Shown in pieces: positions 60,001 to 64,000 of a stretch of 64,000 nt of DNA. Each line of letters begins with the position of its first letter. Positions within the stretch are counted from its first letter, which is position 1. The notes beneath the pieces were generated by a model that worked only from the letters and a program-made list of their open reading frames with translations, searched no databases and was not told the origin of the DNA. The position numbers were made by a program, and so were the translations under genes. The stretch comes from Lineus longissimus (lineage: Eukaryota; Nemertea; Pilidiophora; Heteronemertea; Lineidae), in NCBI RefSeq assembly GCF_910592395.1, contig NC_088321.1:14818001-14882000 (forward strand). The letters are read 5' to 3'.

Positions 60001-63000
60001 CCATCATCGGAATGGCGCTAACTTGCAAAATAAGACTCTAAAACGGTCATTTTTTGATTTCAAAAACTGAGCAGCCTGAACTACTTGTGTGCTCCATTCT
60101 CAATCAGATGCACTTCTAATCTATTCAAATTGTCAACAATGCAAGCAGACGTCAGTTTCTGCAGATCTACTGCAGAACAATGCCAGTCAAAAAAAATTCA
60201 TGCTAAAACATGTCCTTGACGTGAACTTCAAAGAAAATACTAATTTCCACGAACTGATGTGAAATTGGTGCAAAACAAGACAAGACCATTACACTTAATG
60301 AAAAGTTCCCAGGCAAAACAATCTAATTCCTATGCAATGACCATTCGACTTAAGTCGTTTCGCTTCCAGCCGTCGAAATCATACCAAAACTCAGAGTGTT
60401 GGCACGTTATAAATTCAGTGAAATGTTAACCTCGTTCCCAGTGACTGTCAATTCCCTAGGGTATACTCTTTGCCGATTGGTTAAGAGACAGTAAATTCCC
60501 CCAAGTGACCTCCAATGAGGGATAGGAACCTACATAGGGCTTACAAACGAGCGATTTCTATTCCAGCGGTCAGTGTCCAGCCCTGACAACATGAGGATTT
60601 CGGCTGAAAAGCAGCTGTCGTTTTGTCAAAGCACAATCGATCGTCAAGTTGCATGATATGTCGCTTGTCGCAACAACAGATATTGCTTGTCTGCGATTTG
60701 CTTAAGGTTCATGGTCGGTCAGTAAATTGGCTATTTCCCAGGGAACGAGGTTTGGTGATATTGTTGTCCAAGCGATAGATGGTACGCATAGTGAACATGC
60801 AAATGAGGTGATCACATGACTACCTACCCCGGCCGGCATATTCATACCGGCACGAACCACCTTGAGATGAGAGAATGAAAGATGTTGAGATGACGGTAGG
60901 GTATCGTATTCACGGAAATGTTTTCGTTTGCGATGTCACTGGGCAACTTGCAGAACAAGGCCTTTGTCGTCAAAAACAAATTTGTCACGGACGCTAGCGC
61001 ACACTAACTTGGCGTTATCAACTTCAGTTAAGCCATTAGACATAATGCTAAGTTATCTTAACACTAGCGTAAGTGACAAGGCTTGTTTTGGCCAACCGGC
61101 TCTGGTCATGCAATGGTTATAAGTGACATTTAATGTGTCTTTTCATCAATATTGATATATTTGTTACTTTTCTTCCAAATTAGCACTCTAAAGCTTGGTA
61201 TAGCATTCCGCGAAGATGACGTCACTGCAGCTGCTGCCCTCTATTTCCCCATCAATGAATTACAGGCAATGTCGGACAAACATGCGGTTTCGTAATGGAT
61301 TCAGGCTTTCTAACTAGGGCAGTTAGATTCAATCTGGCACAAGTCCGAGTGTTGGAAATACTCATAATTGTTCTGAATATTTCTCTCTCTGACTCTATGG
61401 TATCATTCATGCTAAAAACAATGCAGGGTCAAAGATAATTGACTTTGAAATAAGCTCAAATGCGTAGAAATAAGTGTCGATGTCGACTGTCACGTGACTA
61501 AAACGTCATCAATATCTTATTCAAATGACCTTGTGAGCTATAAATAGTAACTTCGCGGAATGCTATTGGTGAAATTAATGAGAGGCTTCCACACGCAGAC
61601 CCTAGTCTACCTACCATATCCTGTGAACTGTGGGCGATCTGCTTGGCCAAGCGGACCATGTTGGTCTGGTAATCCACGAACGAGATGTTCTCATTTGGTG
61701 CCATTGGTTCATCAACCTGAGGTGAAAGGTGATAGGTCAGAGGCAATCGTCAGGGATGAAAAATACTCAATCTTCAGATAGACAATCAGTTTTTCAAACT
61801 TTAATTGTTCCTTTTCCTTCACAAATGGAAATCACACCCTTGGACAAATTGAGCCAGCAAATCTTCCTGTGCAAAGAATAGCTCCTGAGCAGTGAGCCGT
61901 TATAAGGAAAACCTCTTTAAAGTGGGTGGGAGGTGGCCTATTTATCAAAGTTTTATCAACGGCATTCTTCAATCATTCCAGCAAATTTCTCAGGATTGAA
62001 AGACATGTATGTGGTCTATATTACACCTGAATTCATCCATCAAAATGAGGTAAGAACAGGCCTTCATTGTTCACCACAAGGCCTTTTGTCAGGGCGGCCC
62101 ACCCTACCTCGGAAGAACCACTCGACCTTGCACTAGAATCTTGTAAAGGGTTTCTACAGGGCCACCCTACCTCAAATTGCTGGCCACCCTGCCTTGGGTT
62201 GCACACTGGCAAAACTTCTTTGATATCAAGGTTACCACCCTCCCTTGAGGAAACCCTGTGGAGAACTCTGGGTCCTCATGATGAGGAAAGGACATGCATA
62301 GGCCTCCATTTAGGACAATTCATACCTTAGAGATATTCTTCGTAATTCCAGTGATCATACTCGTGACGTTACCAGCCTGTGACACGACCTCTTCCAAAGT
62401 CTCGAGCAAGTCCTTCAAGACATCCTTCATTCCCTCGGCGCCCTCGTCTATTGCATTGTGGGTATGTACGGCCTGGAATGTCTGGATGATGAGTCGGAGT
62501 TCGGTAGGAAGACGAACGAGGACATATGTTAGTTAACTACTTCTACTTGCATGCACACACAGACATTACATAGAAGGAAGAGTATCGAAGAGGGGAGAGA
62601 ATAGTACATAAGATGACGGTTATTTCATGGCGAGGTCATGGGGAAAATCCATGAGGGGCTTCAGTTTTGAATTCGCAACAACATTTTCGGGGGCAGAGAA
62701 AAAGTTAGTAGACAGCTTCCCTTTATCGAGTTATAAGTTGATCAGAAATGAATTAAAGGAAGGGTTGAGACAAAGTTCTAAACTCTAAGGTCATAACACT
62801 TGAGAAAATAAACCATGCCAAGGTTTTCTATCTAAACACCGACAAATACATGCTCACACCATAAACGGGTGGACTAAATCTAATGTTTTTACAACACTTG
62901 TAACAAAACAAGTCTCAAAATTCTAAGAGAAGGCGAATTTTTAGCGATATCTTCTATTTTAATGAAAATTTATGTTGAATTCCAAATATCTCGCCTGATT

Positions 63001-63391
63001 ATCTACAGTGTGTCTCTGAAAATTGTAACAAATTTGACTGAAAACAGCGGAAAAAATATCTGAAAATTATAATGGTAAAGTTTATTCCTTTCATGTTCAA
63101 AATCGCTAACACGCATACCTTAGGGTTCCCTGCGCCCTCTTTAGCAGCGTACATAAACTGCATTGCGGACTCTGACACCGTTTTCGTCTGATCCAAGATC
63201 TCCATCTGGCGTTTCGAGTTCATCGTTTTCGACGCCGTCCCGATCGCGCCGCGGCTCAGCGGCTCGAAGTAACTGCTAAATGTGGTAACGCAATGGCCGA
63301 GATTTTCCGCTTCTGATTTTGCAGCACTTTGGATGGAGTCAATATTCTCCATGATTTCACGTGCACTGCCAATCATTTGTTCTTGGAAGCC
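36038..63391 (-). CDS. TLN: Talin, C-terminal rod to dimerisation domain (5' partial in window)
   Basis: Fifteen exons join in frame to about 849 residues: 63119-63391, 62326-62472, 61615-61716, 58878-59144, 58262-58431, 57632-57815, 57129(or 57111)-57254, 55375-55677, 54916-55020, 54307-54412, 39048-39172, 37548-37742, 37120-37302, 36652-36777 and 36038-36175. Talin links integrin tails to actin and is a mechanosensor at focal adhesions. Landmarks in order are SYFEPLSRGAIGTASKTM (R9), FVDYQTNMVRLAKQIA, RGTQACINAASTVSGII and DLDTTIMFATAGTLN (R10), MVTNVTSLLKTVKTVEDEA (R11), RQEDVIAASNIGRKAM, WVDPDDP (R12), then GQWSQGLISA and QGHASEEKLISSAKQVASST (R13/THATCH actin-binding), and IISAQEEILRKEKELEMARK (dimerisation helix). 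The C-terminal tail (SSTDENGGSSAF) differs from vertebrate talins. The linker before GQWSQG is KPSYHRDRIDDD, unlike the vertebrate AIPANALDD type. One intron (39173-54306) is 15 kb. The N-terminal FERM head and R1-R8 lie off the right edge. Confidence 0.95.
38117..38290. repeat. 85-bp-type minisatellite element, second locus (2 copies)
   Basis: CAGAGCCCCAGAGCTTTATG and GTGTCCTTTGGCCAGTATTC occur twice, with the same flanks (GGCTGTCCTAGAGAGTT on the left; AGCACATGACCTGGAGTCTG on the right) as the array at 1920-2343. It lies in the talin intron between the exons at 37742 and 39048. Confidence 0.85.
38432..38526. repeat. Dispersed repeat pair, copy A (partner 39891-39972)
   Basis: CCCCACCACTC, GATATATGGTGGATT and ACCACCAATTATATCAAACA occur in the same order at 39891-39972. 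Each copy contains a short hairpin (GGTGGATT / AACCACC type). Confidence 0.75.
38503..38605. repeat. 19-bp tandem repeat, about 5 copies
   Basis: CTTGGAGGGATGGGAACAT repeats with single-base variants (GCGGGG, GAGGTA). It grows out of the end of the dispersed repeat at 38432, whose partner has a single unit. Confidence 0.85.
44909..45075. mobile_element. 167-bp MITE, CTGTTAACC family, copy 2
   Basis: The left end is CCGTTAACCCGGAAATGATT. The reverse complement of the right end is CTGTTAACCCAGAAATATTT. Internal words (GCAGCCAT, AATGAGATT) match copy 1 at 17596-17765 in the opposite orientation. Confidence 0.65.
45680..45790 (+). mobile_element. tRNA-derived SINE fragment
   Basis: The B-box-like GGTTCAAACCCC (45721 on), within a CCGGG/CCCAGC arm, is followed by TGGACCTTGGTGTTTTTTCT, as in the copy at 17080-17160. 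Confidence 0.5.
46178..46475. repeat. 41-bp minisatellite, about 7 copies
   Basis: GGGGTGTTGAAATGAATCAA recurs every 41-42 bp from 46201, each preceded by GGCAGAGGCCCCAAT. Scattered single-base variants and one extra C in the last units are visible. Confidence 0.95.
47924..49972 (+). promoter_or_regulatory. Clustered RFX X-box-like motifs with 21-bp spacing
   Basis: GTTGCTATGGAAA-like words occur in short phased runs. Examples are 47924, 47945 and 47966; 48567, 48588, 48608 and 48628; 49710, 49731 and 49752; 49939 and 49960. Spacing is 20-21 bp. The consensus GTTGCYATGGAAAC matches the classical RFX X-box half-site arrangement (GTTGCC..GGYAAC). Weaker singles occur at about 42.1-42.4 and 44.2-44.5 kb. 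An old 21-bp minisatellite is the alternative explanation. Confidence 0.4.
50610..51011. mobile_element. 402-bp four-fold palindromic element flanked by TTGA/TTAA, copy 1
   Basis: The ends are CACCTTCAGCGCCGAACC and its complement. The outer arms of about 120 bp include GAGCTGGTTATCGGAGTCTC. The core ACTACGCCATCGCCATCTTC occurs four times in alternating orientation, so nested hairpins can form. It is flanked by TTGA on the left and TTAA on the right. There is no coding capacity. The partner is at 63592-63992. Confidence 0.85.
53297..53444. repeat. 37-bp minisatellite, 4 copies
   Basis: GAGATATTGAAACAGACTAT starts at 53297, 53334, 53371 and 53408. The copies are almost identical. Confidence 0.95.
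54560..54720 (+). mobile_element. tRNA-derived SINE fragment
   Basis: The B-box GGTTCGATTCC lies at 54599-54609 with paired CTGGG/CCCAG arms. A body with GGTTTCCTCCGGGGTC and CCGGTTTCCTCCTACC follows, a common invertebrate SINE body style. It lies in the intron between the exons at 54412 and 54916. Confidence 0.5.
57507..57570 (-). pseudogene. Decayed duplicate of part of a talin exon, within the adjacent intron
   Basis: This 64-bp stretch aligns without gaps to 57678-57741 of the exon 57632-57815, with about 50 matches by eye. On the minus strand it reads SAVKTMTNLSEVV, against SAVKTITNLSEVV in the exon. The offset is 171 bp. It has no matching splice sites and lies downstream of the exon's own donor, so it is probably not translated. 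Confidence 0.75.
58011..58196. repeat. Minisatellite with nested (GT)n
   Basis: Six units of CTGGCCCAACATAAACTGTG type are separated by GT runs of variable length. It ends about 66 bp from the donor of the talin exon 58262-58431. Because the runs are GT-rich on the plus strand, the talin transcript carries (CA)n just inside the intron, a known context for hnRNP L-type splicing control. Confidence 0.85.
60428..60751. mobile_element. About 320-bp MITE with AACCTCGTTCCC termini
   Basis: The left end AACCTCGTTCCCAGT is matched by the right end GGGAACGAGGTT at 60740-60751. No ORF is present. It sits in the 2.5-kb talin intron 59145-61614. Confidence 0.55.
61200..61566. mobile_element. Possible MITE with TAGCATTCCGCGAAG termini
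   Basis: TAGCATTCCGCGAAG near 61201 is exactly inverted as CTTCGCGGAATGCTA ending near 61566, about 366 bp apart. The inner sequence is not palindromic. The right end lies about 50 bp from the talin exon at 61615. Confidence 0.45.
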
Positions 63392-63591
63392 CTGCGGAAA
63401 TACAGAAACAATTTGGTCACATGCTACTGTCATTTGCCCAATTTCATACTTCATATTTGCAATTGGCAAACATTTCTGAAAAAAATTTTCAAAGATTTTC
63501 AAAATGCCGATGACGAATTTTTTTCTCACTTCAGTAGATAATGAATATCCTACCTGTTTTTTCCAATAAGTAAATATTTTCATGACCTTAA

Positions 63592-63992
63592 CACCTTCAG
63601 CGCCGAATCACGTAGATCTACGTGGCCCAAATCCCCCTCTTCTTGAATTGGTTATCGGAGTCTCACGGTCTTCACGAAAGAACTACGCCATCGCCATCTT
63701 CAGGGCACGGTAGGAACTGAATAGACCGAGGTCTTTTCAGTTCCTATCGTGCCCTGAAGATGGCGATGGCGTAGTTCAGAACTTTCAAACTTCATTAAAG
63801 AACCACGCCATCGCCATCTTCAGGGCAAGATAGGAACTGAAAGGACCTTCCCTTGTCTCAGAGGTCTTTCAGTTCCTGCCTTGCCCTGAAGATGGCGATG
63901 GCGTAGTTCTTTCATGAAGTCCATGAGACTCCGATAACCAGCTCAAAGGGGAGGGGGATTTGGGCCACATTCGTGGTTCGGTGCTGAAGGTG
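63592..63992. mobile_element. 401-bp four-fold palindromic element flanked by TTAA, copy 2
   Basis: The same termini, outer arms and four alternating cores as 50610-51011, with TTAA at 63588-63591 and again at 63993-63996. It lies in the talin intron upstream of the exon 63119-63391, about 200 bp from that exon's acceptor. Confidence 0.88.
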
Positions 63993-64000
63993 TTAATTTT

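Overview
This is nuclear DNA of an invertebrate animal. Genes are split by many GT-AG introns, exon density is low, and the non-coding DNA is full of MITEs, tRNA-headed SINEs, a 5'-truncated LINE and several minisatellites. The phylum cannot be fixed by eye; a marine lophotrochozoan or an invertebrate deuterostome would fit. Every gene model below was assembled by hand from exon-intron boundaries, with codon phase checked at each junction.

Layout. (1) 359-2936 (+): the last six exons of a kynurenine aminotransferase-like PLP enzyme, entering from the left edge. (2) 6688-9805 (-): a complete six-exon DIPK2-like (C3orf58/HASF family) secretory-pathway kinase-fold protein. (3) 12237-14249 (+): a small single-pass membrane protein with a Lys/Glu-rich tail and two candidate alternative first exons. 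(4) 18633-20094 (-): a complete four-exon dihydrofolate reductase. (5) 20372-22268 (+): a two-exon gene for a coiled-coil membrane protein I do not recognise, head-to-head with DHFR across about 277 bp. (6) 25293-27139 (-): a complete five-exon LYRM7 (complex III assembly factor). (7) 36038-63391 (-): fifteen 3' coding exons of talin (about 849 residues, roughly rod domain R9 to the dimerisation domain), continuing off the right edge.

The genes are not an operon or a pathway. They are neighbours with unrelated housekeeping roles: amino-acid catabolism, secretory pathway, folate metabolism, mitochondrial assembly and integrin adhesion. The one shared regulatory unit I can argue for is the DHFR/coiled-coil bidirectional promoter, which carries E2F-like and ETS-like motifs.

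The non-genic DNA holds most of the unusual structure. It includes a 28.3-33.6 kb repeat block with a 1,080-bp tandem duplication that carries copies of a motif nearly identical to the 5' stem-loop of U2 snRNA. Two 401-402 bp four-fold palindromes flanked by TTAA or TTGA sit in talin introns. A 15-kb talin intron holds GTTGCTATGGAAAC-like (RFX X-box-like) motifs spaced about 21 bp apart. An 85-bp minisatellite element occurs at two loci 36 kb apart, and a decayed duplicate of part of a talin exon lies inside the next intron. No CRISPR, viral or bacterial feature was seen.
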